Part shown: positions 18,420-27,798 of the stretch, piece by piece | How the letters are laid out: each line of letters begins with the position of its first letter | Numbering within the stretch: position 1 is the first letter of the stretch | Assembly: GCF_003710865.1 (NCBI RefSeq) | Contig: NZ_RHHO01000031.1 | Coordinates: forward strand, 124,001-188,000 | From: Brevibacillus borstelensis | GTDB taxonomy: Bacteria > Bacillota > Bacilli > Brevibacillales > Brevibacillaceae | DNA: 64,000 nt | Direction: 5' to 3' | Notes under the pieces: model-generated | What the model was told of the DNA's origin: nothing | Databases searched by the model: none | The model's input: only the letters and a program-made list of their open reading frames with translations | Translations under genes and position numbers: made by a program

Positions 18420-19527
18420 TGCTGTCTTTTATGTAGGGAATGCTCTTTGCCGCAAGCACCCCGGCCAAAGCAGCTGTCTGAAACGGTGCCGGGTCTTGCC
18501 GCCAGCCTCGGCCCATCGTGGAAAAGTGCAGGTCATACATGCGCTCCAGCTCATCCAATTCTTCCTCTGCTGGTGCGGCTGCACGCAGGACAAGATGGTC
18601 TGTCTGTTGGCAGATGCCGTCCATTTGCCTCGCGATACGGCTATCGCGTTCGTCATCCCATACGGGGACGGGTACGATGGCTGGACGAAGCGCAAACCTT
18701 TTCAGCACCGTAATCGTGTGATGGCTTACGCCCAGATGCCGCTCCCTAGGGTCGGAAAAACTGATGCGCGGTATAAAAAACGGGACGCCTCCAAGCAGGC
18801 TGACAGCATGCGTTACTTCAGCCAACTGCATTCCTGAAAAGCCGAATGTAGTGGCCGTCCCTGCCACACCGGGCCCCAAGATGCATAGAATGATGTCAGC
18901 TTGTGCTACGTGACGGGCAGCTAATAAACCGTTGTGAATCGAAACGGTTTCCAAATCTCCGCCCCACGCATGTCCGGTCGTGACCGTGCTGCCAAGCAGC
19001 CCTTTCCGCTTTAAATGGTCTGCCTGTTGGCTCAAGCCGATTGGCAATGATGCCGCATCGGGCATGACATAGACAGCTCTCAGGTCTGAGTCGGTTTGTT
19101 TGATTGCTGACGCCACTGCCGGCAGCAGACTGTGAAGCTCTCCGATCAATACAGGGGTCCCCTCCAATGAGACCTGTTCATTGTTGAACAGCGCGTGATA
19201 GGGGCTATGCTGCTCTTCCACGCTATCCACAGCTAATTGCCACGGAGCATACCGCATTTTCATGACGTGGCCCCACGTGCTCGGATATACATCGACCGGA
19301 TTTTTCTCTGCCGATTTTCCTACTACAATATGATACCCTCCCGTACCCAATTGGAGTCGAATGGCTGTCGTATTTATCAGGAGCTCCTCGCCTTCCTCGT
19401 AATGCTCCTGCGAGTATGAAATAGCGTGTTCGGTTTGGCTGGTTTCAGGCAAAAAAACCTCCAGAACCTGCATGCCTTGTCTTTTGAGCAGAACCTGCTT
19501 CACAACCCCCGATTCCAGGCGAAGCAC
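18340..19527 (-). CDS. DUF3866 family protein
   Basis: 395-aa cytoplasmic protein without signal or membrane segments. The segment WGHVMKMRYAPWQLAVDSVE and the Gly-rich LCILGPGVAGTATTFGFSGM are what I associate with DUF3866; function is unknown. Start is a GTG after CGGGGGGATGTGCA. Monocistronic between the yqjE terminator and mciZ. Its last 26 codons lie antisense to mciZ, so convergent transcripts would pair. Confidence 0.75.
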   Translation of the reverse strand: MLRLESGVVKQVLLKRQGMQVLEVFLPETSQTEHAISYSQEHYEEGEELLINTTAIRLQLGTGGYHIVVGKSAEKNPVDVYPSTWGHVMKMRYAPWQLAVDSVEEQHSPYHALFNNEQVSLEGTPVLIGELHSLLPAVASAIKQTDSDLRAVYVMPDAASLPIGLSQQADHLKRKGLLGSTVTTGHAWGGDLETVSIHNGLLAARHVAQADIILCILGPGVAGTATTFGFSGMQLAEVTHAVSLLGGVPFFIPRISFSDPRERHLGVSHHTITVLKRFALRPAIVPVPVWDDERDSRIARQMDGICQQTDHLVLRAAAPAEEELDELERMYDLHFSTMGRGWRQDPAPFQTAALAGVLAAKSIPYIKDSISDATNCCVGRDILARLGLFLTRSGV

Positions 19528-19617
19528 TGCACATCCCCCCGCTTTCGCCAGCTTCCTTGATCAAAACACCAATTCGGCAAAGACCAGTACCTTTTTGATA
19601 AATTATGGGAATCAGGC

Positions 19618-19653
19618 AAAAAAAAGAACCAGGTCTCCCCATGGAAGACCCGG
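19618..19653 (-). terminator. Terminator of the M20 peptidase gene
   Basis: Minus strand CCGGGTCTTCC-ATGG-GGAGACCTGG stem followed by TTCTTTTTTTT, 45 bases after the stop codon. Confidence 0.88.
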
Positions 19654-19697
19654 CACTTCGCGTTGTGCTTCTTCATTTTAATTGTATCGTTTTCGCT

Positions 19698-20813
19698 TTA
19701 CTCAAGAACTTCTGCAATAACCGCCAACACGAGTTCGGACGCTTTGTTGAGCTCAGCAATCGGCATCCGCTCGTTCTTGGTATGGATGTCTTCGTAGCCG
19801 ATCGCAAAGTTTACGCTCGGGATGTTGTAGCCGTTAAAGACGTTGCCGTCGCTGCCGCCACCGCTCGATACCAGCTCGGGATTGCGGCCGATGCGCTTCA
19901 CTGCGCCAATCGCTTTTTGAACAACAGGCGTTTCTTCATTAAACTTGTAGCCGTGATACATAAAAATGACATCGTTTTCGCACTTCCCGCCCATTTCCGC
20001 AGCTGCCTCTTCAAAAGCGGTAGTCATGCTTTTTACCTGCGCCTCCAGCTTATCCATTACAAGGCTGCGCGCTTCCGACCATACCTCTACATAGTCCGTC
20101 ACGATGTTGTATGCCTTGCCGCCTTCAAATCGGCCGATATTGGCCGTCGTATCGGCGTCAATGCGACCCAGGGACATGCGGGAAATGGCTTTGCTGGCAA
20201 TCGTGATCGCACTGATTCCGTCTTCCGGATTTACCCCTGCGTGAGCGGCTTTTCCGTGAATTTTGGTCACGATACGATACTGTCCAGCCCCTGCTACCGT
20301 AATCGCTCCGACCGGACCTTCCGAATCGAGGATGAAGCCCATCTCGGCCTTCAGCAGGCTGGAATCCATGGCGCGTGAACCGACGAGACCGGATTCTTCA
20401 CCGACAGTCAGGACAACCTGGATAGTCGGATGCGGCAGATTTTTTTCCTTCAGTGTCCGAATCGCTTCAAAAATCGCTGCGATCCCGGCTTTGTCGTCCG
20501 CACCCAAAATCGTAGTCCCGTCGGAGTAGACGTAGCCGTCACGAACTTGCGGTTTGACGCCGTTGCCTGGAACGACCGTATCCATGTGGCTGCTGAACAG
20601 AATAGCCGGACCTTTGGCATTTCCCTCCAGCGTGGCAATGAGGTTGTTTCCGCCGTGGCCCGTCTTGGCCGCTGCGTCGTCTTCCTCAACGGTGAAGCCC
20701 ATTTCAATCAGCTTGTCCTTCAGCACTTTGTTGATTTGCTCTTCGTTTTTGGTTTCACTGTCGATTTGTACGAGCTCCAAAAACTCGTTTAGCAATCGCT
20801 CCTGGTTGATCAC
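19698..20813 (-). CDS. yqjE: M20 family peptidase, PepT-like (YqjE type)
   Basis: Zinc-dependent aminopeptidase-like protein, 371 aa. The M20 metal sites are visible: FSSHMDTVVPG (His-x-Asp), LGADDKAGIAAI, the catalytic EE in VLTVGEESGLVGS, and the distal DSEG. The GTG start with GGGAGG before it gives the same length as B. subtilis YqjE; the upstream open frame crosses a hairpin. Closest to the tripeptidase-like YqjE/PepT2 group. It follows pccB, reproducing the Bacillus yqjC-yqjD-yqjE order. Substrate unproven. Confidence 0.88.
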   Translation of the reverse strand: MINQERLLNEFLELVQIDSETKNEEQINKVLKDKLIEMGFTVEEDDAAAKTGHGGNNLIATLEGNAKGPAILFSSHMDTVVPGNGVKPQVRDGYVYSDGTTILGADDKAGIAAIFEAIRTLKEKNLPHPTIQVVLTVGEESGLVGSRAMDSSLLKAEMGFILDSEGPVGAITVAGAGQYRIVTKIHGKAAHAGVNPEDGISAITIASKAISRMSLGRIDADTTANIGRFEGGKAYNIVTDYVEVWSEARSLVMDKLEAQVKSMTTAFEEAAAEMGGKCENDVIFMYHGYKFNEETPVVQKAIGAVKRIGRNPELVSSGGGSDGNVFNGYNIPSVNFAIGYEDIHTKNERMPIAELNKASELVLAVIAEVLE

Positions 20814-20831
20814 GACAATTCCTCCCGAATA

Positions 20832-20869
20832 AAGCCCCCGCAGGGCCAATACGGCAACCCGCGGGGCTT
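20832..20869 (-). terminator. GC-rich hairpin between pccB and yqjE
   Basis: Minus strand AAGCCCCGC pairs with GCGGGGCTT-like sequence and an inner GGG/CCC, followed by TTTATT that runs into the yqjE ribosome site. It could be a weak terminator for pccB, an attenuator for yqjE, or a processing site. Confidence 0.5.
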
Positions 20870-20967
20870 GTCTAATGAAAATGCCAGATGATAGCATTGT
20901 CTACCTGTTACAAGTATACAGCAAAAAAATTTTTTCTACCATGTCGTGCCAGCCTTTTTCTGCTTGT

Positions 20968-22524
20968 TTACAGGGGGATATTTCCGTGTTTCTTGGAAGG
21001 ACGGCGCTCTTCTTTGTTTCTCAGCATTTCCAGCGACCGTTTTAAATATTTGCGGGTTTCCCGCGGATCGATCACGTCATCCACCATTCCGTTTTCTGCT
21101 GCCACATACGGATTGGCAAAGCGCTCGCGATACTCGGCAATCTTGGCCTGGCGGGTAGCCACCGGATCAGCGCTCTGTTCGATGTCGCGGGCAAAGATCA
21201 CGTTGGCCGCTCCTTCCGGGCCCATGACCGCGATCTCGGCATTCGGCCAGGCATAGACGACGTCTGCACCGATGGCCTTGGAATTGAGGGCCACGTAAGC
21301 ACCGCCGTACGCTTTTCGCGTAATGACACTGATTTTCGGCACTGTCGCCTCGGAGTAAGCAAACAATATTTTTGCACCATGCCTGATGATCCCGCCGTGT
21401 TCCTGGTTAATGCCGGGGAAAAAGCCGGTCACATCGACGAATGTAATCAACGGAATGTTGTAGCAGTCACATGTCCGGATAAACCGTGCCAGCTTGTCGG
21501 ATGAGTCGATATCCAAACCGCCTGCCATCACCTTTGGCTGGTTGGCGATCAGCCCCACGCTTTGTCCGTCGATACGCCCAAAGCCGACCACGATATTGCG
21601 GGCGAAATCCGGCTGTACTTCTAAAAACTCTCCATGATCCACAATCTTTTCCAGCACTTTTTTTACGTCATACACCTTGGTGCCCGCTACCGGGACCAGG
21701 TCGATCAGCTCTTCCAGCCAGTCCCCCTCATCCCCGCTATATGCTTTTACCGGCGGTTCTTCCCGGTAATTTTGCGGCAGGAAGCTCAGCAGGTTGCGCA
21801 CTTGCAGCAACACCTCTTCTTCTGTTGCGGCGGTAAAATGCGCGTTTCCACTGATGGCAGAGTGGACAGAAGCGCCGCCCAGATCTTCGCTGGATATTTT
21901 TTCGCCCGTTACCGTTTCAATGACTTTCGGTCCCGTAATAAACATCTGTGACGTCTTTTCCACCATAAAAACGAAATCGGTAATCGCCGGGGAATAGACT
22001 GCCCCGCCCGCGCAAGGTCCCAGAATGACGGAGATTTGCGGAATCACGCCTGAATAGATCGAGTTCCGGTAGAAGATATGCCCGTAACCGTCGAGGGAGA
22101 CGACCCCCTCCTGAATCCGCGCCCCGCCGGAGTCGTTAAGACCAATGACAGGTGCGCCGTTTTTGGCCGCGAGATCCATAATGTTGGCGATTTTTTTGGC
22201 ATGCATTTCCCCAAGCGCTCCACCAAAAACCGTAAAGTCCTGGGCGAACAGATAGACGAGCCGGCCGTTGATTTTGCCGTAGCCTGTCACTACCCCTTCG
22301 CCTGGAGCGTCGAGTTTGTCCATCCCGAAGTTGGTCGCCCGGTGTTTGACAAATGGCTGCAGCTCGACAAACGTGTCCGGATCGAGCAGAAGCGAGATAC
22401 GCTCCCGTGCCGTCAGCTTGCCGCGATTGTGCTGGGCAGCGATGCGCTCGTCTCCGCCGCCCATCTCGACTTTCCGTTTTCGCTCGTACATCTCGTCGAT
22501 TTTTTCGAACATCGCTTCACTCAT
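20968..22524 (-). CDS. pccB: Acyl-CoA carboxylase carboxyltransferase (propionyl-CoA carboxylase beta type)
   Basis: Carboxyltransferase subunit, 518 aa, that moves carboxyl from biotin to propionyl- or methylcrotonyl-type CoA. N-terminal [16 protein letters not shown], the oxyanion region [12 protein letters not shown], and C-terminal [22 protein letters not shown] and [11 protein letters not shown] are present. ATG start after AAGGAGGAAGGCAACG, overlapping the preceding gene by 8 bases. Neighbours (epimerase, methylmalonyl-CoA mutase) point to propionyl-CoA. No biotin carboxylase or carrier gene is adjacent, so it must borrow those or act as a decarboxylase-type enzyme; direction of flux is not decidable. 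Confidence 0.9.
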   Translation of the reverse strand: MSEAMFEKIDEMYERKRKVEMGGGDERIAAQHNRGKLTARERISLLLDPDTFVELQPFVKHRATNFGMDKLDAPGEGVVTGYGKINGRLVYLFAQDFTVFGGALGEMHAKKIANIMDLAAKNGAPVIGLNDSGGARIQEGVVSLDGYGHIFYRNSIYSGVIPQISVILGPCAGGAVYSPAITDFVFMVEKTSQMFITGPKVIETVTGEKISSEDLGGASVHSAISGNAHFTAATEEEVLLQVRNLLSFLPQNYREEPPVKAYSGDEGDWLEELIDLVPVAGTKVYDVKKVLEKIVDHGEFLEVQPDFARNIVVGFGRIDGQSVGLIANQPKVMAGGLDIDSSDKLARFIRTCDCYNIPLITFVDVTGFFPGINQEHGGIIRHGAKILFAYSEATVPKISVITRKAYGGAYVALNSKAIGADVVYAWPNAEIAVMGPEGAANVIFARDIEQSADPVATRQAKIAEYRERFANPYVAAENGMVDDVIDPRETRKYLKRSLEMLRNKEERRPSKKHGNIPL

Positions 22525-23368
22525 CGTTGCCTTCCTCCTTACCTGCAGATGTATCCGGATACTCACACAATTCGAACAGAACTCCGCCAGCCGCCTTTGG
22601 ATGGATAAAGGCGATTTGCGCGCCATGCGCTCCCGGCTTGGGCACTTCATTTATAAGCGGAATGCCGTTTGCCTGCAAATGGTGCAGACGCTCCGCCACG
22701 TTCTCGACATCAAAGGCGATATGGTGAATGCCTTCGCCGCGCTTGTCAATAAATTTGGCGATCGGACTGTCCGCACTCATCGGCTCCAACAGTTCGATCC
22801 GGCTTTCTCCGACCCCGAGGAAAGCGACACGAACCTGCTCGCTCTCCACCGCTTCTGTCCCGAGCAGGTTAAGCCCAAGCTGCTCGGTGTAAAATGGCAG
22901 AGCCTTATCGAGATTTTTCACAGCTATGCCGATATGGGCAATCTTTTTCGGGGCTTTTTGAAAGGTCAACTGCTTTCTTTTCACATGGGCACGGATAAAG
23001 TCAGCGGTCACACTGGTAGGCGTGCCTGGCGTGAAAACTTCCGCTACTCCGTGTTCTTTCAAGTAGGGGATATCTTCCTGTGGAATTACGCCTCCCCCAA
23101 CGACCAAGATGTCATCCGCTCCCTGTTCCCTGAGCAGACGGACAACCTCTGGAAAGAGCTCATTGTGAGCCCCTGAAAGACAGGAGAGTCCCACGCAATC
23201 GACATCCTCCTGTATCGCAGCTGCGGCGATCTGGGCCGGTGTCTGACGGAGCCCCGTGTACACTACTTCCATCCCTTCGTCGCGAAGGGCCTGCGCCACT
23301 ACCAATGCACCCCGATCGTGTCCGTCGAGCCCTGGTTTGGCAACCAGTACGCGAATCCTCTGTTCCAT
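22517..23368 (-). CDS. Methylmalonyl-CoA mutase B12-binding subunit fused to methylmalonyl-CoA epimerase
   Basis: 283 aa in one uninterrupted frame. Residues 1 to about 135 are the cobalamin-binding small subunit of an archaeal-type mutase: DGHDRG (the DxHxxG lower-ligand motif), GLSCLSGAH and LVVGGGV. Residues about 145-275 are a VOC-fold epimerase with metal ligands at [15 protein letters not shown] and LFELCE. These are usually separate proteins. ATG start after AGGGGGAGCTATTG. It lies between the mutase large subunit and pccB, so one polypeptide would supply B12 to the mutase and epimerise its product. Confidence 0.88.
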   Translation of the reverse strand: MEQRIRVLVAKPGLDGHDRGALVVAQALRDEGMEVVYTGLRQTPAQIAAAAIQEDVDCVGLSCLSGAHNELFPEVVRLLREQGADDILVVGGGVIPQEDIPYLKEHGVAEVFTPGTPTSVTADFIRAHVKRKQLTFQKAPKKIAHIGIAVKNLDKALPFYTEQLGLNLLGTEAVESEQVRVAFLGVGESRIELLEPMSADSPIAKFIDKRGEGIHHIAFDVENVAERLHHLQANGIPLINEVPKPGAHGAQIAFIHPKAAGGVLFELCEYPDTSAGKEEGNDE

Positions 23369-23409
23369 CAATAGCTCCCCCTTGTCACTAGAACCTTCCT
23401 GTTTGCTGA

Positions 23410-25062
23410 CTAAACCGCCCGGTACTCGCCAAATACGCTTCGCAATACGCCGCAGACCTCTCCAATCGTGGCATAATGGCGGACGCATTCGATAATGTAC
23501 GGCATCAGGTTGTCTTTGCCCTGTGCTGCTTCGCGCAACTGATTGAGCGTTTGTTCAACTGATTGCTGATTCCTTTTTGCCCGCAGTGCATCTAGCCGCT
23601 CTTTTTGTTTCCTGCCAAGCTCAGGGTCTACGCGAAGCAGCTCCGGCTGTGGCTCGTTTTCAAGCTGAAAGCAGTTCATTCCCACTACCTTTTCCTCGCC
23701 GGATTCTATTTTTCGCTGCGTTTCATAGGCTTGCTTGTGAATCTCCCGCTGCATATACCCCGCTTCCACAGCAGCTACGGCACCGCCCATTTGCTCGATT
23801 TTCTCCAAATAGGAAAGTGCCTTGGCCTCTATCTGGTCTGTCAAATACTCCACAAAGTAGGAACCTGCCAGAGGGTCGACTGTATCTGTTACGCCGCTTT
23901 CAAACGCGATGATCTGTTGTGTCCGCAGCGCGATGCGGGCAGATTCTTCCGTCGGCAAGGCGAGCGCCTCGTCGCGGGAATTCGTATGCAGGCTTTGCGT
24001 GCCGCCAAGGACTGCTGCCAGTGCCTGCAGGGTGACGCGAACGATGTTATTGTCAGGCTGCTGCGCCGTCAGCGTGGAACCGCCCGTTTGGGTATGAACG
24101 CGAAATTGCCACGACTTCGGATTTTTTGCTCCGTATCTCTCTTTCATCAAGCGAGCCCACATTCTCCGGGCTGCACGGAATTTGGCAATCTCTTCGAAAA
24201 AGTGATTGTGTCCGTTGAAGAAAAACGATAGCTGTGGAGCAAAACGGTCAATGTCGAGACCGGCCTGGAGCGCAGCTTCCACGTATGCGATGCCGTCCGC
24301 GATCGTAAACGCGACTTCCTGAACGGCAGTCGACCCGGCTTCCCGAATGTGATAGCCGCTGATGGAAATGGTGTTCCATTTGGGCACGTTCTCTGCACAG
24401 TAGGCAAAGATGTCCGTAATCAAACGCATGGACGGCTGCGGCGGAAAAATATATGTGCCCCGGGCAATGTATTCCTTCAATATGTCATTTTGAATCGTAC
24501 CTGACAGCTTCTCTGCCGGTACGCCCTGTTTTTCTCCTACTACGATATACATGGCAAGCAAAACAGATGCTGGTGCATTGATCGTCATCGAGGTGCTTAC
24601 CTTGTCGAGCGGTATGCCGTTCAGCAGCACTTCCATGTCCTCCAGCGAATCGATGGCTACACCGACCTTCCCGACTTCGCCTGTTGCCATCGGGTCATCC
24701 GAGTCGTAGCCGATCTGTGTCGGCAGGTCAAAGGCAACGCTCAGCCCGGTCTGCCCCTGTTCAAGAAGATAGCGGAACCGCTTATTCGTTTCCTCGGCAG
24801 AACCAAAGCCGGCGTATTGCCGCATCGTCCACAGTCTTCCTCGATACATATTGGGTTGAACGCCCCGCGTATACGGATACTCTCCCGGGAATCCGACATT
24901 TTCCATATAAGCATCATCGATCTGATCCGGCACATACAGCGGATCGATCTCGATCGCGGACGAGGTGGCAAACTGCTGTTTTCTTTCGGGCGACTTGGCC
25001 AGCCGTTCATTCAGCTCTTGTTGCCACTTTCGGTACAGTTCGGTACAATCTTTAGTAGTCAC
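23410..25062 (-). CDS. mutA: Methylmalonyl-CoA mutase large (substrate-binding) subunit
   Basis: TIM-barrel subunit, 550 aa, isomerising (R)-methylmalonyl-CoA to succinyl-CoA with B12. It carries [20 protein letters not shown], the CoA-tunnel segment, and [20 protein letters not shown]; it ends at about 550 aa without a B12 domain, as in two-subunit enzymes, the B12 part being the next gene. GTG start seven bases after GAGGTG; a TTG two codons upstream is too near the ribosome site. First gene of the module. An isobutyryl-CoA or ethylmalonyl-CoA mutase is less likely because of the epimerase and carboxylase neighbours. Confidence 0.9.
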   Translation of the reverse strand: MTTKDCTELYRKWQQELNERLAKSPERKQQFATSSAIEIDPLYVPDQIDDAYMENVGFPGEYPYTRGVQPNMYRGRLWTMRQYAGFGSAEETNKRFRYLLEQGQTGLSVAFDLPTQIGYDSDDPMATGEVGKVGVAIDSLEDMEVLLNGIPLDKVSTSMTINAPASVLLAMYIVVGEKQGVPAEKLSGTIQNDILKEYIARGTYIFPPQPSMRLITDIFAYCAENVPKWNTISISGYHIREAGSTAVQEVAFTIADGIAYVEAALQAGLDIDRFAPQLSFFFNGHNHFFEEIAKFRAARRMWARLMKERYGAKNPKSWQFRVHTQTGGSTLTAQQPDNNIVRVTLQALAAVLGGTQSLHTNSRDEALALPTEESARIALRTQQIIAFESGVTDTVDPLAGSYFVEYLTDQIEAKALSYLEKIEQMGGAVAAVEAGYMQREIHKQAYETQRKIESGEEKVVGMNCFQLENEPQPELLRVDPELGRKQKERLDALRAKRNQQSVEQTLNQLREAAQGKDNLMPYIIECVRHYATIGEVCGVLRSVFGEYRAV

Positions 25063-25222
25063 CTGCAAACACCTCGTTTTCCATGTAATGACCGATCGTC
25101 TAAACGAAGGAAGGAACTTCTCCTCCTTCCAATAATTCTAGCACAGCGAGTTACACAATAACGCGACAATTTCCACTTTTCGTGCAGTAAATTTTTCAAT
25201 CGCGCTATTCAGGAGGTTCGAT

Positions 25223-25309
25223 ATGCCGAAACATTCAACACTGGTAAAAATCATGGTCTTTATTATGATTGCCGCTCTCGTGGTTCCAACGTTCTTTTAC
25301 TTCCGATGA
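25223..25309 (+). CDS. Tiny single-span membrane protein, Prli42-like
   Basis: 28 codons after a strong AGGAGG site: a basic N-terminus (MPKHSTLVK) and one hydrophobic helix to the end. The pattern resembles the roughly 30-aa Prli42 proteins that tether the stressosome to the membrane in Listeria and are conserved in Firmicutes. The assignment rests on size, charge and helix pattern only. A bidirectional terminator follows at about 40 bases. Confidence 0.5.
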   Translation: MPKHSTLVKIMVFIMIAALVVPTFFYFR

Positions 25310-25346
25310 TCAGAGGCCCTCTGGGCAGCCAGACGGTTCATCATAA

Positions 25347-25378
25347 GAAAAACCCCTCCCGACCGGGAAGGGTTTTTT
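25347..25378. terminator. Bidirectional terminator between the tiny membrane gene and the surface protein gene
   Basis: A 12-bp stem (AAAACCCTTCCC with GGGAGGGGTTTT on the minus strand, one G-U) with a GGTC loop and T-runs on both sides; pairing is slightly better for minus-strand RNA. Confidence 0.88.
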
Positions 25379-25383
25379 GCTGT

Positions 25384-27555
25384 TTATTGATAGACGAATA
25401 CGCTGGATGTTTTGGCATCCCAGCCTACTTTGTAGCCCAGATTGTCGGTTACAAAGCGGATCGGAACCATCGGCATTCCGTTTTTCAACGCAACTGGCGC
25501 TGGCAGGGTAAATTCCTGACTTCCTACGTATGCCTTGTTGGAGTCAACTGTAAAACGGACCACTGTTCTGCCTTTAATGATCGCTACCGTCTGGTTGTTC
25601 CATTGGGTAGTCAACGCCATGGCTTCCTTGAAGAACTGAGCTGGCACCATTGTTGTATTTCCGTTCGCCAGATAAGGAGCTTCCTGCAACGGATATACTT
25701 TTCCATGCAACGTAAACGATTTGTTGTTTACTTTAAACAGTGCAGCGTTCGCCGGGACTGCTGTCTGCGGCTGCTGTGGCTGCTGTGGCTGCTGTGGCTG
25801 TTGCGGCTGCTGCGGAGCCGGTTGAGCTGGCTGCGCCGGTTGAGGCACGCCCACTCCAACTGCACGTCCAAACAGCAATCCTTTTTCCTCAGAGCTGAAG
25901 ACATTGATCGTGTACGTGTTTTTCGCCGCAGGGTTCACGATGTTGGCTGCTGCCCCGATCACGATGTTGGCTCCAGTTCCTGCAGCGATGTCTTGAGCCG
26001 GGTAAACCAGCACGTTTTGTCCGCGAACGGCAACAAAGCTGGCGGCAACGCCGTTTACAGAAACGCTTGCCGGTGCGATGTATGCTGGCACCTTGTACCC
26101 AACCGGGAATACGACTTCAATGAAATCGCGCTGTTTCACCAGCGGAGCGCCAAATGCTTTCACGGCGATGTTGACGCCAGTTTGCTTCCCTACCGCTGTG
26201 TTGGTCAAGGTGATTGTTGCCGTGCTGTTGTTTGCCGGTGCAGTAGTGCCAGGTGTCGTTGGCGTTGGAGTTGGCGTTGGTGTCGGCGTTACCGCCCCTG
26301 CACCATTGATCCGGAACGTTTTGGACGTTGCCGTTTTGCCGTCAACCGTCATCTTGAGCGTATAATCGCCCGCAGCTTTCGGGTTGGTAATCCAAGCGTT
26401 GTAGTCGATATCTACTTTTACATTTTTGCTGGAAGAAAAGTTGGACGGCGCAGTCAATGCAATACTGTTTCCGGCAAAACCGACTCTTTTAGGCGTCTTT
26501 CCGTTGATTTTGAAATCATCTGGATTCAAATACCCTGGAATCATACCAGACGATGGGAACTCGATAATGACATCACTGTCCGCCTTCAATTCTGTCTTTC
26601 CGAAGTCAGCTTCGAAGCTGAAGCTGGTGCGAGCACCTGCTGAACTGTCAGAAAGGGATACAGTAAAATCACTCGCAGTGGAAGAGCTGGAAGAAGAACC
26701 AGATTTTTTAATGTCAAACTTCTTAGATGTATAGGTTGTTCCATCCCATTTCACATCAATGGTATATTTATCGCCAGCAGATGGGTTAGTGATTCGTGCG
26801 CTTTTGTAAAACTTAAGCGTCAGTTCTTTTTTTCCGTCTGCTTTAGACGGAACCTTGATCTCTACTTTTTTGCCGGAGACGCTTACAGAATCAGGTGTGT
26901 ATTCATTAATATCGATGTCATCCTTGGAAATCTTGCTTGGCAGCATATCCGAGCTTGGGAACGTAACAGTGATATAGTCGCCTTTGGTCAATTTGTCTTT
27001 CAGCTTGATTGGACCGATTTCATACTCGGTTTCTTTCTTTTCGGTTTTGTCGTCGATATCGACAGAGTAGTCATCGGAGCTTCCTTTGCTACTGCTGCTT
27101 CCACTTGTAATTTTCACATCCTCAGACTCTTCGCTCTCAGCCGAAGTGCTGATGTCGATAGAGTATGTACCCTTTTTATCGGGGTTCGTAATTCCGTCCG
27201 TGATTTTTATCCTTAGGTCCGAGCCTTTACTAAGTTCTTCGTCGACCTTGATTGTAATTTCTCTCCCGCTGACACTAACGCTTTTCACTTCAAAATCAGC
27301 ATCGATATCGTCTTCGTCCATGCTGCTGTCGACATCAAAGCCTTTTGGGAACGTGATATAAATTTTGTCTCCGGAATCCAAAGCTTTTTCAATCGTAAAG
27401 TCAATCGTATATTTGCTGTCCGCACCTTCCTCGTCATCGTCTGGATCAATCGAGATATCGGTGATTGCACTAGCGGACTGCGGAGCGATGACAAACGGCG
27501 TCGTTGCCAAGGCTGTAGCCAGCATAATTGGAAGTGCTTTTTTGCTCTTCTCCAT
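25384..27555 (-). CDS. Secreted repeat surface protein with copper amine oxidase-type C-terminal domain
   Basis: 723-aa exported protein: signal peptide (1-30, cleavage after SASA), then four related beta-type domains of about 110-130 aa, each with a D(F/Y)I-x-(V/I)-x-FP motif and a following ITNP or IVNP motif (about 30-160, 160-295, 300-430 and 465-570). A TP-repeat linker precedes domain 4 and a Pro/Gln-rich linker follows it. The last about 115 residues form a copper amine oxidase N-terminal-like domain (MVPAQFF, MVPIRFVTDNLGYKV) often found at the ends of Paenibacillaceae cell-surface proteins. ATG after GGGAGG. No LPxTG or SLH motif. Probably wall-associated; function unknown. Confidence 0.75.
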   Translation of the reverse strand: MEKSKKALPIMLATALATTPFVIAPQSASAITDISIDPDDDEEGADSKYTIDFTIEKALDSGDKIYITFPKGFDVDSSMDEDDIDADFEVKSVSVSGREITIKVDEELSKGSDLRIKITDGITNPDKKGTYSIDISTSAESEESEDVKITSGSSSSKGSSDDYSVDIDDKTEKKETEYEIGPIKLKDKLTKGDYITVTFPSSDMLPSKISKDDIDINEYTPDSVSVSGKKVEIKVPSKADGKKELTLKFYKSARITNPSAGDKYTIDVKWDGTTYTSKKFDIKKSGSSSSSSTASDFTVSLSDSSAGARTSFSFEADFGKTELKADSDVIIEFPSSGMIPGYLNPDDFKINGKTPKRVGFAGNSIALTAPSNFSSSKNVKVDIDYNAWITNPKAAGDYTLKMTVDGKTATSKTFRINGAGAVTPTPTPTPTPTTPGTTAPANNSTATITLTNTAVGKQTGVNIAVKAFGAPLVKQRDFIEVVFPVGYKVPAYIAPASVSVNGVAASFVAVRGQNVLVYPAQDIAAGTGANIVIGAAANIVNPAAKNTYTINVFSSEEKGLLFGRAVGVGVPQPAQPAQPAPQQPQQPQQPQQPQQPQTAVPANAALFKVNNKSFTLHGKVYPLQEAPYLANGNTTMVPAQFFKEAMALTTQWNNQTVAIIKGRTVVRFTVDSNKAYVGSQEFTLPAPVALKNGMPMVPIRFVTDNLGYKVGWDAKTSSVFVYQ

Positions 27556-27739
27556 GTTCTTCCTCCCATACTTCTCTTGAAATCGATCAAACTTTTCTTG
27601 TCGAAACGCTATCAGTTTACCATATTTACGAAATAGAGGGAATCTATTCGCATAAAAATGATAGGCATGACAGCATTCATATGGTATGACGAAGCAACAT
27701 GGCAAAAGGTTACAAAGCAGTTACACGAAAAAATAAAAA

Positions 27740-27779
27740 GCCAGCAGCAAGAGAGAAGTCCATCCCTCCTGCTGCTGGC
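27740..27779 (-). terminator. Terminator of the bkd operon
   Basis: GCCAGCAGCA/TGCTGCTGGC arms with a 19-base loop and TTTTTATTTTTT after it, 20 bases downstream of bkdB. Confidence 0.9.
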
Positions 27780-27798
27780 ACAGCGTTGTTTTTGTCGA

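Noticed and set aside
25740-25860. Tandem CTGCTGTGG-like repeats considered as a CRISPR array
   Set aside because: The repeats are within the coding frame and encode a Pro/Gln linker; there are no unique spacers.
25306-26643. 445-codon plus-strand frame antisense to the surface protein gene
   Set aside because: A shadow caused by codon bias and low-complexity repeats; no ribosome site, and rich in Arg/Cys/Trp runs.
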